Source: Phocaeicola plebeius (lineage in GTDB: Bacteria > Bacteroidota > Bacteroidia > Bacteroidales > Bacteroidaceae). From it: a stretch of 49,971 nt of DNA. The stretch is taken from positions 1 to 49,971 of the forward strand of contig JALEPZ010000006.1 in NCBI GenBank assembly GCA_022767125.1. Reading direction: 5' to 3'. The position numbers and the translations under genes were made by a program. Every line of letters starts with the position of its first letter. Positions within the stretch are counted from its first letter, which is position 1. The notes below the pieces were generated by a model. That model had not been told where the DNA came from, made no database searches, and worked only from the letters and a program-made list of their open reading frames with translations. Positions 17,635-26,080 of the stretch are shown here, in pieces.

Positions 17635-19563
17635 ATGAAACAAAGAATACTCTCCCTCCTCGGCCTGTTGCTGCTGGTGGCCCTCCCCTCGAAGGCCTAC
17701 GAAGAACGCAACCTGCTGCAGCACGCCGCCACGGTGGAACAGATCAAGGAAAGTCTGGTGATGAACCAGCAGTGGGTGCCCTATCCCGCCTATCAGGACC
17801 GGCAGGGATGGGACCAATTCCTGGGCAGCCACAAGGATGGCATTATCCGCGACGGTGAAAAATACCTGGGCTTCACCTGGAAGGTGGTGAAGGCTACGGA
17901 CTATATGGAATACGAGCGTTCGGGCAACCGGCGCATCATGGAAGCCCCCCTGGGCGAGAACAACAAGGCCATCGGCGCACTGGTGATGGCGGAACTGGCA
18001 GAAGGCAAGGGCCGCTTCATCGACGAAATCATCAACGGAGTGCTGCAGGCCTGCGAAATGACCTCCTGGTCGCTCTCCGCCCACCTGGCCTCGTACCAGA
18101 AGACCAAGCGGGCATTCCCCGACCACCGCGAACAGATCCTGGAACTGACACAGGGCAACATGGCCCAGATGTTCTCGTGGACCTACTATTTCCTGCACCA
18201 GGAATTCGACAAGGTAGACCCTATCATCTCGGTCCGCCTGCGCAAGGAACTGCAGGAACGCGAACTCGACCCTTACCTGCAGCGCGACGACTTCTGGTGG
18301 ATGGCGTTCCAGTACAAGCCGGGCATGATCATCAACAACTGGAACCCCTGGTGCAACTTCAATGCCCTGACCTGCTTCCTGTTGCTGGAGAACGACCGCG
18401 ACGTACTGGCGAAGGCCGTCTATCGCACCATGACATCGGTAGACCGCTTCCTCAACCACGTGAAAGCCGACGGCGGCTGTGAAGAAGGTCCTTCCTACTG
18501 GGGACACGCTGCCGGCAAGCTCTACGACTACCTGCAGATGCTCTCGCTCGGCACGGGCGGGAAAGTGTCCATCTTCGACCTGCCCCAGGTGAAGTACATG
18601 GGCGAATACATCGTCCGTTCGTACATCGGCGACGGATGGGTGGTCAACTTCGCCGACGCTTCGGCCCGTGGCGGAGGGGATGTCCCCCTGATCTACCGCT
18701 TCGGTACGGCCGTGAACAGCGACGTGATGAAAGGCTATGCTGCCGACAAGCAGCGCGAAACTCCGGTGAAGCCTACTACCAACTGGCTCGACATGTTCCG
18801 GGGACTGGAAACCCTGCGCTTCCTTCCTGCCCTGCAACAGGAGACGGCCACCTACCAGGCCCCTTCGGCTACCTGGTACCCGGAAACGGAGTTCTGCTAC
18901 TTCAGCAACAAGCAGGGCCTCTTCATGGCTGCCAAGGGCGGCTACAACAACGAAAGCCACAACCACAACGATGCCGGTACCGTATCAGTCTACTCGCACC
19001 ATGTCCCGATGCTGATTGATGCCGGTGTGGGCACCTACACCCGCCAGACCTTCAGCAGCGAACGCTACTCCATCTGGACCATGCAGAGCAACTACCACAA
19101 CCTGCCGCTCATCAACGGCATGCCGCAGAAGTTCGGCAGCGAATACAAGGCGACCGAGGTGAAGGTGGACACCCGCAAGCAGACCTTCTCGGCCAACATC
19201 GCCACGGCCTATCCCGAAGAGGCCGCGGTGGAGAAATGGACCCGCTCGTACCGCCTCGGCAAGGACCGCCTGACCATCACCGATGCCTTCCGGCTGAAGG
19301 AAGCCAAGGCTGCCAATGTGGTAAACTTCCTGGTATGGGGCAACGTGGACCTGTCCGTTCCGGGTGTCATCTCTCTGGAGGTGAAGGGCGAAAAAGGCCA
19401 ACTGACCTACGACAGCCGCCAGTTCCAGGCCAGCATCGAAACCATCCGTCTGGAAGACCCTCGCCTCTCGAACGTATGGGGCGATGAAATCTACCGTGTC
19501 TCGCTGACAGCCCGACAGACTGTCACCGCCGGCACTTATACATTTACTTACCTGCAAAAATAA
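17635..19563 (+). CDS. Heparinase II/III-like polysaccharide lyase
   Basis: 642 aa from the ATG that begins a signal peptide (MKQRILSLLGLLLLVALPSK). The N-terminal half is an (alpha/alpha) toroid (NNWNPWCNFNALTC; EEGPSYWGHAAGKLYDYL). The C-terminal half carries the heparinase II/III beta-sandwich with the motif NNESHNHNDAG, whose His and Asn residues are typical of catalysis or metal binding in this superfamily. It should cleave uronic-acid-containing chains by beta-elimination. The PL family (for example 12, 15, 21 or 33) cannot be settled by eye. Its neighbours, a sulfatase and an unsaturated glucuronyl hydrolase, fit a glycosaminoglycan-like substrate. The frame extends upstream to 17530 but without a leader. 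Confidence 0.88.
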   Translation: MKQRILSLLGLLLLVALPSKAYEERNLLQHAATVEQIKESLVMNQQWVPYPAYQDRQGWDQFLGSHKDGIIRDGEKYLGFTWKVVKATDYMEYERSGNRRIMEAPLGENNKAIGALVMAELAEGKGRFIDEIINGVLQACEMTSWSLSAHLASYQKTKRAFPDHREQILELTQGNMAQMFSWTYYFLHQEFDKVDPIISVRLRKELQERELDPYLQRDDFWWMAFQYKPGMIINNWNPWCNFNALTCFLLLENDRDVLAKAVYRTMTSVDRFLNHVKADGGCEEGPSYWGHAAGKLYDYLQMLSLGTGGKVSIFDLPQVKYMGEYIVRSYIGDGWVVNFADASARGGGDVPLIYRFGTAVNSDVMKGYAADKQRETPVKPTTNWLDMFRGLETLRFLPALQQETATYQAPSATWYPETEFCYFSNKQGLFMAAKGGYNNESHNHNDAGTVSVYSHHVPMLIDAGVGTYTRQTFSSERYSIWTMQSNYHNLPLINGMPQKFGSEYKATEVKVDTRKQTFSANIATAYPEEAAVEKWTRSYRLGKDRLTITDAFRLKEAKAANVVNFLVWGNVDLSVPGVISLEVKGEKGQLTYDSRQFQASIETIRLEDPRLSNVWGDEIYRVSLTARQTVTAGTYTFTYLQK

Positions 19564-19573
19564 TACTACTTAT

Positions 19574-20791
19574 ATGAAGAAAAATCTGATCTCCCTTGCC
19601 TGCTCGGCCCTGTTGGTGGCCTGTGGCGGGACTTCCCAACAAGCACCGAAAACGGATTCGTTCATCGAAGAAAACGTGGCCTTTGCCCGCCAGCAGCTGG
19701 GCAAGGAAATCGAAGTCATCGAAGCCAGCGGCGAATGCCTGAACCCTGTCACCCTGAAGACCGACGGCAGTGTGTTCTACTGCGACTACACCGACTGGCG
19801 GAGCGGCTTCTTCCCCGGCTCGCTCTGGTATCTCTACGAACTGAGCGGCGACTCGACCCTGGTGCCGCTGGCCACCAAGTACACCAATGCCATCGAGGAA
19901 ACGAAGAACCTGACCTGGCACCACGACGTGGGCTTCATGGTGAACTGTAGCTTCGGCAACGGACTGCGGCTGAAAGACGTGCCGGGCTACAAGGAAGTCA
20001 TCATCAAGACCGCCGAATCGCTGTCCACCCGTTTCCGTCCGGTTCCCGGCATCATCCAGTCGTGGGACGTGACCCGTGGCTGGCAGTCGGAGCGCGGCTG
20101 GGAATGCCCGGTCATCATCGACAACATGATGAACCTGGAACTGCTGTTCGAAGCCACCCGTCTGTCGGGCGACTCTACCTATTATAAAATAGCCGTCAGT
20201 CATGCCGACCGCACCATGCAGGAGCACTTCCGCGAAGACGGCAGCTGCTACCATGTCATCGACTACAGCCTGAAGGACGGCAGCGTACGCCATCGCCAGA
20301 CTGCCCAAGGCTATGCAGACGAATCGACCTGGAGCCGCGGACAGGCGTGGGCCGTCTATGGCTATGCGGTCTGCTACCGCTATACGCACAATCCGAAATA
20401 CCTGGCACAGTCGCTGAAGACCTTCCACATGATGAAGAACCACGCACGTATGCCGGAGGACTTGATTCCCTACTGGGACATGGATGCTCCCAACATCCCG
20501 GACGAACCGCGCGACGCATCGAGTGCCGCCTGCATCGCATCGGCCCTCTATGAAATCAGTACGATGGAAGGTGTGGAGAATCCGGCCCAGTACAAGGAGT
20601 ATGCCGACGGCATCCTGGCATCACTGGCTTCTCCGAACTATCGGGCCGCCCTGGGTACGAACGGCAATTTCCTGCTGATGCACTCGGTAGGCAGCATCCC
20701 GCACGGACAGGAAATCGATGTTCCGCTGAACTATGCCGACTATTATTTCCTCGAAGCCCTGAAGCGGAAGAGCGATATCGAAGCGAAGTAA
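19574..20791 (+). CDS. GH88 unsaturated glucuronyl hydrolase lipoprotein
   Basis: 405 aa with a lipoprotein leader (MKKNLISLACSALLVAC). The two conserved catalytic-site aspartates of GH88 are visible in WHHDVGFM and CPVIIDNMMNLELL, along with the (alpha/alpha)6 motifs YADESTWSRGQAWAVYGYA and VPLNYADYYFLEAL. It removes the 4,5-unsaturated uronic acid left by the lyase encoded 10 bp upstream, completing the depolymerisation pathway. It is the last gene of the locus, followed by a stem-loop. Confidence 0.95.
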   Translation: MKKNLISLACSALLVACGGTSQQAPKTDSFIEENVAFARQQLGKEIEVIEASGECLNPVTLKTDGSVFYCDYTDWRSGFFPGSLWYLYELSGDSTLVPLATKYTNAIEETKNLTWHHDVGFMVNCSFGNGLRLKDVPGYKEVIIKTAESLSTRFRPVPGIIQSWDVTRGWQSERGWECPVIIDNMMNLELLFEATRLSGDSTYYKIAVSHADRTMQEHFREDGSCYHVIDYSLKDGSVRHRQTAQGYADESTWSRGQAWAVYGYAVCYRYTHNPKYLAQSLKTFHMMKNHARMPEDLIPYWDMDAPNIPDEPRDASSAACIASALYEISTMEGVENPAQYKEYADGILASLASPNYRAALGTNGNFLLMHSVGSIPHGQEIDVPLNYADYYFLEALKRKSDIEAK

Positions 20792-20820
20792 ACGAGCGAT
20801 TGTAACACATTACAGCAAAA

Positions 20821-20870
20821 ACGGGAATCATCCTCAGAAAAAGCCACTTGCTTTCGGAGGTGATTCCCGT
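20821..20870. terminator. Stem-loop between convergent GH88 and argD genes
   Basis: ACGGGAATCA (20821-20830) pairs with TGATTCCCGT (20861-20870), with further CCTC/GAGG pairing inside. On the minus strand it is followed by TTTTG, so it best terminates argD; it may also stop GH88 transcripts. Confidence 0.75.
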
Positions 20871-20900
20871 TCACTATGTCAGAATAGAATTTTCTGTCGG

Positions 20901-22025
20901 TTATGCCAATGCTGCGCGGAAACGGTTCAGGAATTCCTGTGCTTCCTCCTTGCTCAGGCAGAGAGGCGGCAACAAGCGAATGACATTCGTTCCGCTCACG
21001 CCCGTAAATACATGCTGCTCCTTCAGCAGTTTCAGGCGGAGTTCCTTAATGGGAGCATCAAACTCCAGTCCGATCATCAGGCCGCGTCCACGCACTTCCT
21101 TAATCTGCGGGAACTTCTTCAGTTCTTCGAGCAAGTAGGCACCGACTGTGGCAGCGTTCTCCACCAAGTGTTCCTGCTCGATGACATCCAGCACCGCCAG
21201 TGCTGCCGCACAAGCCAGGTGGTTGCCGCCAAACGTCGTACCCAGTTGCCCATACACCGGTGTAAACATCGGACTGATCAGGACGGCTCCCATCGGGAAT
21301 CCGTTGCCGATGCCTTTCGCACAGGTGATAATGTCAGCCTGAATACCATTGTACTGATGGGCGAAGAACTTGCCGCTCCGTCCGTAACCGCTCTGGATTT
21401 CGTCGAGGATAAGCACCGTGTTCGTCTCGGTGCAAGCGGTCCGCAAGGCCTGCATGAACTCGTCGGTCGGCAGCTGGATGCCTCCAACCCCCTGTATGCC
21501 TTCGATAATCACTGCACAGACATCGCCCTTGGCCAGTTCCTGGCGCATGGCCTCCACATCGTTCAGCGGCAGGTAAGTGACATGACCGTTGGCATTGATG
21601 GGAGCAATGATTTTCGGGTTGTTGGTCACTTCCACCGCCAGGGAGGTACGGCCGTGGAACGCCTTGGCAAACGACACGACCCGTGTCCGTCCGTTATAGA
21701 ACGAGGCCAGCTTCAAGGCATTCTCGTTGGCCTCGGCCCCGCTGTTGATCAGGAACAGGGCATAGTCATCATACCCGCAGACCTTCCCCAGCCGCTCTGC
21801 CAGCTCCTGCTGCAGCCGGTTGATAACGGAATTGGAATAGAATCCCAGGGTAGCCACCTGCCGGCTGATTTTCTCTACATAGTGGGGATGTGCATGGCCG
21901 ATGGAAATCACGGCATGACCCCCATACAGGTCAAGGTACTCCTGCCCCTTGTCGTCCCAGACATGGCAGCCTTTTCCCTTGACGATATTTACGTCGAATA
22001 ATGGATATACGTCGAATAATTTCAT
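20901..22025 (-). CDS. argD: Acyl-ornithine aminotransferase (ArgD)
   Basis: 374 aa class III PLP aminotransferase. The PLP lysine is in TCAKGIGNGFPMGA, the cofactor aspartate in LILDEIQSGYGRSG, and NSGAEANENALK binds phosphate. It makes the ornithine branch of arginine synthesis by transamination of an N-acyl-glutamate semialdehyde. In Bacteroides the known intermediates are N-succinylated, so the substrate is probably N-succinyl rather than N-acetyl. It belongs with argC, argG and argR on the same strand, but is now separated from argC by a 562-bp gap holding a nuclease gene and hairpin repeats. Confidence 0.95.
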   Translation of the reverse strand: MKLFDVYPLFDVNIVKGKGCHVWDDKGQEYLDLYGGHAVISIGHAHPHYVEKISRQVATLGFYSNSVINRLQQELAERLGKVCGYDDYALFLINSGAEANENALKLASFYNGRTRVVSFAKAFHGRTSLAVEVTNNPKIIAPINANGHVTYLPLNDVEAMRQELAKGDVCAVIIEGIQGVGGIQLPTDEFMQALRTACTETNTVLILDEIQSGYGRSGKFFAHQYNGIQADIITCAKGIGNGFPMGAVLISPMFTPVYGQLGTTFGGNHLACAAALAVLDVIEQEHLVENAATVGAYLLEELKKFPQIKEVRGRGLMIGLEFDAPIKELRLKLLKEQHVFTGVSGTNVIRLLPPLCLSKEEAQEFLNRFRAALA

Positions 22026-22058
22026 GTTATAAATGAATTTAAAAGTTATTTTCCCTTT

Positions 22059-22085
22059 GTCATCCTGAACGTAGTGAAGGATCTG
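22059..22085 (+). repeat. Hairpin repeat unit, left of GIY-YIG gene
   Basis: The unit begins GTCATCCTGA and ends GTGAAGGATCTG. The stem is ATCCT/AGGAT, then tandem G-A mismatches, then AC/GT and a three-base loop. This stem sequence is unique in the window but keeps the shared fold. Confidence 0.9.
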
Positions 22086-22105
22086 TCCACCACTTCTGTC
22101 GGCAA

Positions 22106-22417
22106 CTATTCGGTTCCAAAAGCAAATACTTCACCTGACAAGTCCTTCAACGAAGGATTCGTGGTCCGAATCAATGCATCTTTCTTTTCTCGTCGCCATC
22201 CCTTTAAGGATTTCTCACGACCAATCGCCTCTTCAATTGATTGAAACGATTCATAGTACAACAAGTCGTGACACCGATAGCGCCGGGAAAAGCCCTCTAT
22301 CTTTCCGCTTTTATGCTCACAATACCGACGATACAGGTCGTTAGTTACTCCAATATACAATACGGTTCTGTTCGCATTCGAAAGGATATATACCCAGTAT
22401 TGATGTATGTTCGTCAT
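22106..22417 (-). CDS. GIY-YIG single-domain endonuclease
   Basis: 103 aa, the length of UPF0213/YhbQ-like stand-alone GIY-YIG proteins. The core motifs are WVYILSN, LYIGVTNDLYRRYCEHK (catalytic Tyr and Arg) and AIGREKSLKGWRREKK with the metal-binding Glu. The fold cuts DNA, usually in repair or mobile-element roles; the natural substrate of this subfamily is not known to me. It lies between argD and argC on their strand but has no arginine function. Hairpin repeats flank it on both sides in inverted orientation. Confidence 0.92.
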   Translation of the reverse strand: MTNIHQYWVYILSNANRTVLYIGVTNDLYRRYCEHKSGKIEGFSRRYRCHDLLYYESFQSIEEAIGREKSLKGWRREKKDALIRTTNPSLKDLSGEVFAFGTE

Positions 22418-22461
22418 TTGTCTTTAAATAACGGGGCTTTATTTCTTCTACTAATTCTTTA

Positions 22462-22488
22462 CAGATTCTTCGCTTTGCTCAGAATGAC
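22462..22488 (-). repeat. Hairpin repeat unit, right of GIY-YIG gene (inner)
   Basis: Read on the minus strand it begins GTCATTCTGAGC and ends GCGAAGAATCTG. The stem is ATTCT/AGAAT, tandem G-A, GC/GC, loop AAA. It is the reverse orientation of the left copy. Confidence 0.9.
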
Positions 22489-22539
22489 AATACTTTTCTA
22501 CCATCGACAGCCTGAATACTTTTCTAATGTTAGTCTGAA

Positions 22540-22566
22540 CAGATTCTTCGCGATGCTCAGAATGAC
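22540..22566 (-). repeat. Hairpin repeat unit, right of GIY-YIG gene (outer)
   Basis: It has the same minus-strand form as 22462-22488 except for the loop (ATC instead of AAA). The two right copies are 78 bp apart start to start, so a local duplication is possible. Confidence 0.9.
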
Positions 22567-22587
22567 AATTGAACGGGACACTTCATT

Positions 22588-23556
22588 TTAGAAAGCGCTC
22601 GGCTTCAGGCGCAGGCCGACGGTCTCCTCCAAATTAAACATCAGGTTCATGTTGTGGACAGCCTGGCCGCTGGCCCCCTTCAGCAAATTGTCGATGCAGG
22701 AAGTGACGAGCAGCTTGTCGCCGAACTTTTCCAAGTGAATCAGACACTTGTTGGTATTGATGACCTGCTTCAGGTCCAGATTCTTGTCCACGATATGCGT
22801 GAACGAGTCCTCGGCGTAGTAGTCCTCATACATCTTCACCAGTTCGGACAGCTCCACCTTCGTCTTCACCACCAGGGTGGCGAAAATGCCACGCGGGAAA
22901 TCGCCCCGGTAAGGGATGAAGTCGATTTCGCTGTGGAAGCTGTTCTGCAGCTGCTTCAGCGACTGCTTGATTTCGGGCACGTGCTGATGAGTAAACGGCT
23001 TGTAGATGCTCAGGTTGTTGTTGCGCCAGCTGAAATGGCTCGTGGCACCCGGCTTCACGCCGGCTCCCGTGCTGCCGGTAATGGCGTTCACCATCACATC
23101 ATCGTTCAGCAGCAAGTGCTTGGCCAAGGGCAGCAGGCCCAGCTGGATGCAGGTGGCAAAACAGCCCGGATTGGCCACGTGCTTGCTATGGCAGATGGCA
23201 CGTCGGTTCAGTTCGGGCAGACCATAAACGAAATCATGGTCGTCACTCTTCAGGCGGTAGTCCATGCTCAGGTCGATGATCTTCAGGTCTTCGGGCACGT
23301 TATGGCTTTCCATGAACTTGCGCGTATCGCCATGCGCCGTACAGAAGAACAGTACGTCGATCGTGTCTAACGGCAGCTCGTCGGTAAACACCAGTTCCGT
23401 CTCGCCGTACAGTCCCTCATGGACATCTGTAATCTTGTTGCCCGCATTGCTGGAGCTGTTGACAAACTTGATCTCTACGTCCGGATGGTTCAACAGCAGG
23501 CGAATCAATTCGCCTGCTGTATATCCGGCTCCTCCAATGATGCCGGCCTTTATCAT
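22588..23556 (-). CDS. argC: N-acyl-gamma-glutamyl-phosphate reductase (ArgC)
   Basis: 322 aa. An N-terminal NADP-binding Rossmann segment (AGIIGGAGYTAGELIRLL) is followed by the catalytic cysteine in VANPGCFAT and the substrate segment TGSTGAGVKPGATSHF. It reduces N-acyl-glutamyl phosphate to the semialdehyde used by ArgD. The start overlaps the argG stop by 4 bp, indicating translational coupling. The outer hairpin repeat of the nuclease block ends 21 bp past its stop codon. Confidence 0.96.
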   Translation of the reverse strand: MIKAGIIGGAGYTAGELIRLLLNHPDVEIKFVNSSSNAGNKITDVHEGLYGETELVFTDELPLDTIDVLFFCTAHGDTRKFMESHNVPEDLKIIDLSMDYRLKSDDHDFVYGLPELNRRAICHSKHVANPGCFATCIQLGLLPLAKHLLLNDDVMVNAITGSTGAGVKPGATSHFSWRNNNLSIYKPFTHQHVPEIKQSLKQLQNSFHSEIDFIPYRGDFPRGIFATLVVKTKVELSELVKMYEDYYAEDSFTHIVDKNLDLKQVINTNKCLIHLEKFGDKLLVTSCIDNLLKGASGQAVHNMNLMFNLEETVGLRLKPSAF

Positions 23557-24761
23557 ACGTTCTCCTCGTCTTTATGTACGGAATAATAGGCCCGCAGCGG
23601 AGTAGAGAGCACCTTGATGAAACCCTTGGCATCGTCGGCTGTCCAGCCTTTCTGCATTTCGCCGTATTCGCCCAGCTTGTTCTTCACCAGGTCGTCTTTC
23701 GACTCTACGCCCACTGTCGAGAAGCAGTAGGGACGCAGTTCGAGGATGGCAGTACCATTCACGTTGCGCTGTGACTCCTGCAGCATGGCCTCGATGTCGC
23801 GCATCACCGGCTCCAGGTATTCGCTCTCGTGGAGGAACATGCCGTACCAGTTGGCCACCTGGTCCTTCCAGTACTGCTGCCATTTGCTCAGCGTATACTT
23901 TTCGAGGAACTTGTGGGCACCGATATTCAGCATCGGAGCGGCTGCTTCGAAGCCGACACGTCCCTTGATACCGATGATGGTATCGCCTACGTGCATATCA
24001 CGGCCGATGCCATAGGCCGCACCGATTTCCTCCACCTTCTGGATCGCCTTGATCCGGTCGTCGAACTTCTCGCCGTTCACCGCCACCAGTTCTCCCTTCT
24101 CGAAGGTCAGCTTCAGCTGTTCGCTGCCTTCCTTCGTCACCTGTTTCAGGTAAGCTGTTTCGGGCAGGCCCTGGGCAGAATCGAGAATCTCTCCGCCGCA
24201 GATGGAAGTACCCCAGATACCTACATTATAGGAATACTTCAGCTTGGTGAAGTCGGCTTCAAAGCCATGTTCCTTCAGGTAGTTGATCTCGTAGTCGCGG
24301 CTCAAAGCCATGTCGCGGGTCAAGGTGATGATTTCCACCCCCGGAGCCATGACGAGGAACGTCATGTCGAAACGCACCTGGTCGTTGCCGGCTCCCGTAG
24401 ATCCATGGGCAATGGCATGGGCACCGATTTCATTGGCATAGCGGGCAATGGCCAAAGCCTGGAAAATGCGCTCGGAGCTGACCGAGATGGGGTAGGTACC
24501 ATTGCGCAGCACGTTACCGAACACCATAAACTTCAGGCTCTTCTCGTAGTATTCCTGCGTCACGTCGAGTGTGACATACTTCACGGCACCCAGCTTGTAG
24601 GCATTCTCTTCGTTCTTCTTCAGCTGTTCGGGGCTGAAACCGCCCGTATTGGCACATGCCGCATACACTTCATAACCTTTCTCTTTTGCCAGATACATCA
24701 CCGTAAAGGAAGTATCCAGTCCGCCGCTGAACGCAACGACTACTTTTTTCTTTTCTTCCAT
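23553..24761 (-). CDS. argG: Argininosuccinate synthase
   Basis: 402 aa. The ATP-binding signature is VVVAFSGGLDTSFTVMYL, with the substrate motifs ANTGGF and HGSTGAGNDQVRFD. It condenses citrulline with aspartate to argininosuccinate. It is transcribed after the GNAT gene (8 bp gap) and overlaps argC by 4 bp, within the ArgR-led operon. Confidence 0.96.
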   Translation of the reverse strand: MEEKKKVVVAFSGGLDTSFTVMYLAKEKGYEVYAACANTGGFSPEQLKKNEENAYKLGAVKYVTLDVTQEYYEKSLKFMVFGNVLRNGTYPISVSSERIFQALAIARYANEIGAHAIAHGSTGAGNDQVRFDMTFLVMAPGVEIITLTRDMALSRDYEINYLKEHGFEADFTKLKYSYNVGIWGTSICGGEILDSAQGLPETAYLKQVTKEGSEQLKLTFEKGELVAVNGEKFDDRIKAIQKVEEIGAAYGIGRDMHVGDTIIGIKGRVGFEAAAPMLNIGAHKFLEKYTLSKWQQYWKDQVANWYGMFLHESEYLEPVMRDIEAMLQESQRNVNGTAILELRPYCFSTVGVESKDDLVKNKLGEYGEMQKGWTADDAKGFIKVLSTPLRAYYSVHKDEENV

Positions 24762-24769
24762 ATCGCAAT

Positions 24770-25339
24770 TTAGAAATTATTTACTTTATCATCTTTGTGC
24801 AAGGCCGGATCGTACAGCATGGCGGTACAGATACAGAACTTGCGGTTCTTCTCCATCAGAATGCCATGGTTGATACATCCCTCACAACCTTTCCAGAACG
24901 CCTCATCGTCGGTCAGTTCATTGAACGTAACGGGTACATACCCCAGTTCCGTGTTCATCTTCATCACGGCCGCCCCCGATGTAAGACTGAAAATCTTCGC
25001 ATTGGGCCAGCGCAGACGGGCCAGCGTAAACGAAGCGTGCTTGATGCGCCGTGCCAGTCCCATTCCCCGGTAGTTCGGATGAACGATCAGGCCCGACGTA
25101 GCCACATACTGCCGGTTCCCCCACGACTCAATGTAGGTGAACCCTGCAAAGTCATCCCCACACAAGGCAATGATGGCCTTTCCTTCCCTCATCTTCGTGG
25201 CCACATATTCGTGGGTGCGCTCTGCAATCCCTGTTCCGCGCACCTTGGCCGCATCTTTGATTGTCTTCAGTATCGTGTCAACATAAACCTCGTGAGAGGC
25301 GTCGGCTACCATCACATCAATTTGTTTTGAAGTATCCAT
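24770..25339 (-). CDS. GNAT acyltransferase of the arginine operon
   Basis: 189 aa GNAT fold; the acyl-CoA-binding motif is IVHPNYRGMGLARRIKHAS. The C-terminal part is cysteine-rich (CEGCINHGIL and KFCICTAMLY). It sits between argR and argG, with gaps of 18 and 8 bp. No classical ArgA or ArgJ is seen in the window, so it is a candidate for the first committed step, N-acetyl- or N-succinyl-glutamate synthesis. That role is inferred from position and fold only. Confidence 0.85.
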   Translation of the reverse strand: MDTSKQIDVMVADASHEVYVDTILKTIKDAAKVRGTGIAERTHEYVATKMREGKAIIALCGDDFAGFTYIESWGNRQYVATSGLIVHPNYRGMGLARRIKHASFTLARLRWPNAKIFSLTSGAAVMKMNTELGYVPVTFNELTDDEAFWKGCEGCINHGILMEKNRKFCICTAMLYDPALHKDDKVNNF

Positions 25340-25357
25340 TTTCGTCTTTTCTTATAC

Positions 25358-25843
25358 TTATATTATATGGTTGATATTCGGAATGAGTTGCGTCAAGGCC
25401 TGGCGTACACCTGTGCGCGAACAGCCCTCACGAACGATCAGCATAATGGTATCATCGCCGGCAATCGTGCCGATGATCTCTGAAAAATGACTGTTGTCGA
25501 TATCGTATGCCAGACTGCTGGCATATCCGGGACGGGTCTTGATGACGGCTATGTTGTCGGAAAACTCGATGGACAGGAACCCGTTGTTCCGCAACATCTC
25601 GCCGGCACTCTGCGGGTCCACCATCCGCTTGTACATGGTGTTGTTGGGCAACACATACACGTAGTTACCATTCATGCTGGCCGCTTTGGCCACCTTCAGT
25701 TGCTTCAAGTCGCGGGAAAGGGTAGCCTGCGTCAGGCTGAAACCTTCCTTGGCCAGTTCACGCAGCAGCTCTTCCTGGCTGCCAATCTCCTTGCTGGAGA
25801 TAATCATCTTAATAGAATCCAATCTATTGCTCTTATTCTTCAT
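25358..25843 (-). CDS. argR: Arginine repressor ArgR
   Basis: 161 aa from the ATG at 25841-25843; the longer frame to 25897 crosses the promoter and is rejected. An N-terminal winged helix (GSQEELLRELAKEGFSLTQA, then TLSRDLKQLKVAKA) and a C-terminal arginine-binding, hexamerising domain (GTIAGDDTIMLIVREG) are present. It senses arginine and controls this operon, of which it is the first gene. An AT-rich near-palindrome (ATAATTAT, 25846-25853) just upstream of the start could be part of its operator. Confidence 0.95.
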   Translation of the reverse strand: MKNKSNRLDSIKMIISSKEIGSQEELLRELAKEGFSLTQATLSRDLKQLKVAKAASMNGNYVYVLPNNTMYKRMVDPQSAGEMLRNNGFLSIEFSDNIAVIKTRPGYASSLAYDIDNSHFSEIIGTIAGDDTIMLIVREGCSRTGVRQALTQLIPNINHII

Positions 25844-25867
25844 CGTATAATTATGCTTAATCGGCGG

Positions 25868-25902
25868 CAAATTTACAGAATATTTTGGGATTTTCATGCA
25901 AA
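25868..25902 (-). promoter_or_regulatory. Promoter of the arginine operon
   Basis: Read on the minus strand, TAAATTTG (25868-25875) fits the -7 element and TTTG (25899-25902) lies 23 bp upstream as a possible -33. The predicted start is about 15-25 bp ahead of argR. Confidence 0.55.
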
Positions 25903-26000
25903 CAAGGTCCTAAAAAAACAGTCGTCATGCATTTTTTGTACCATCAGACAGCGTCGGCGAAAGAACACAGCCCCTCCGGGGGCAGTCCTCTTCCGGCGCA

Positions 26001-26055
26001 AAAAGAGGAAACCGCAGGCTCCGGGACATCTCCCGGCAGACTGCGGCTTCCTCTT
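26001..26055 (-). terminator. Strong intrinsic terminator of rpmE2
   Basis: TTCCTCTT/AAGAGGAA and CTGCGG/CCGCAG pair across 26003-26055, with an inner CCGGGA/TCCCGG stem. On the minus strand the stem is followed by a T run (plus-strand A run at 26001-26004). It lies 25 bp past the rpmE2 stop. Confidence 0.85.
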
Positions 26056-26080
26056 CGTCTTCTCCTGTTTTCGGACAGGA

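Larger units (their letters stand above)
22059..22566. mobile_element. GIY-YIG gene bracketed by inverted 27-nt hairpin repeats
   Basis: One repeat unit in plus orientation (22059-22085) lies on the left. Two units in minus orientation (22462-22488 and 22540-22566) lie on the right. The nuclease gene 22106-22417 is the only ORF between them. The block sits inside an otherwise compact arginine gene set. I infer a mobile or formerly mobile unit; no target-site duplication was found by eye. Confidence 0.5.

Noticed and set aside
22143..22157. TCCTTC-AAC-GAAGGA hairpin within the GIY-YIG gene as another repeat copy
   Set aside because: It lacks the GTCAT/ATCTG ends and the G-A mismatch step and lies inside conserved coding sequence, so resemblance is probably chance.
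25844..25897. Longer N-terminus for ArgR
   Set aside because: The extension crosses the -7 promoter element and adds residues not typical of ArgR.
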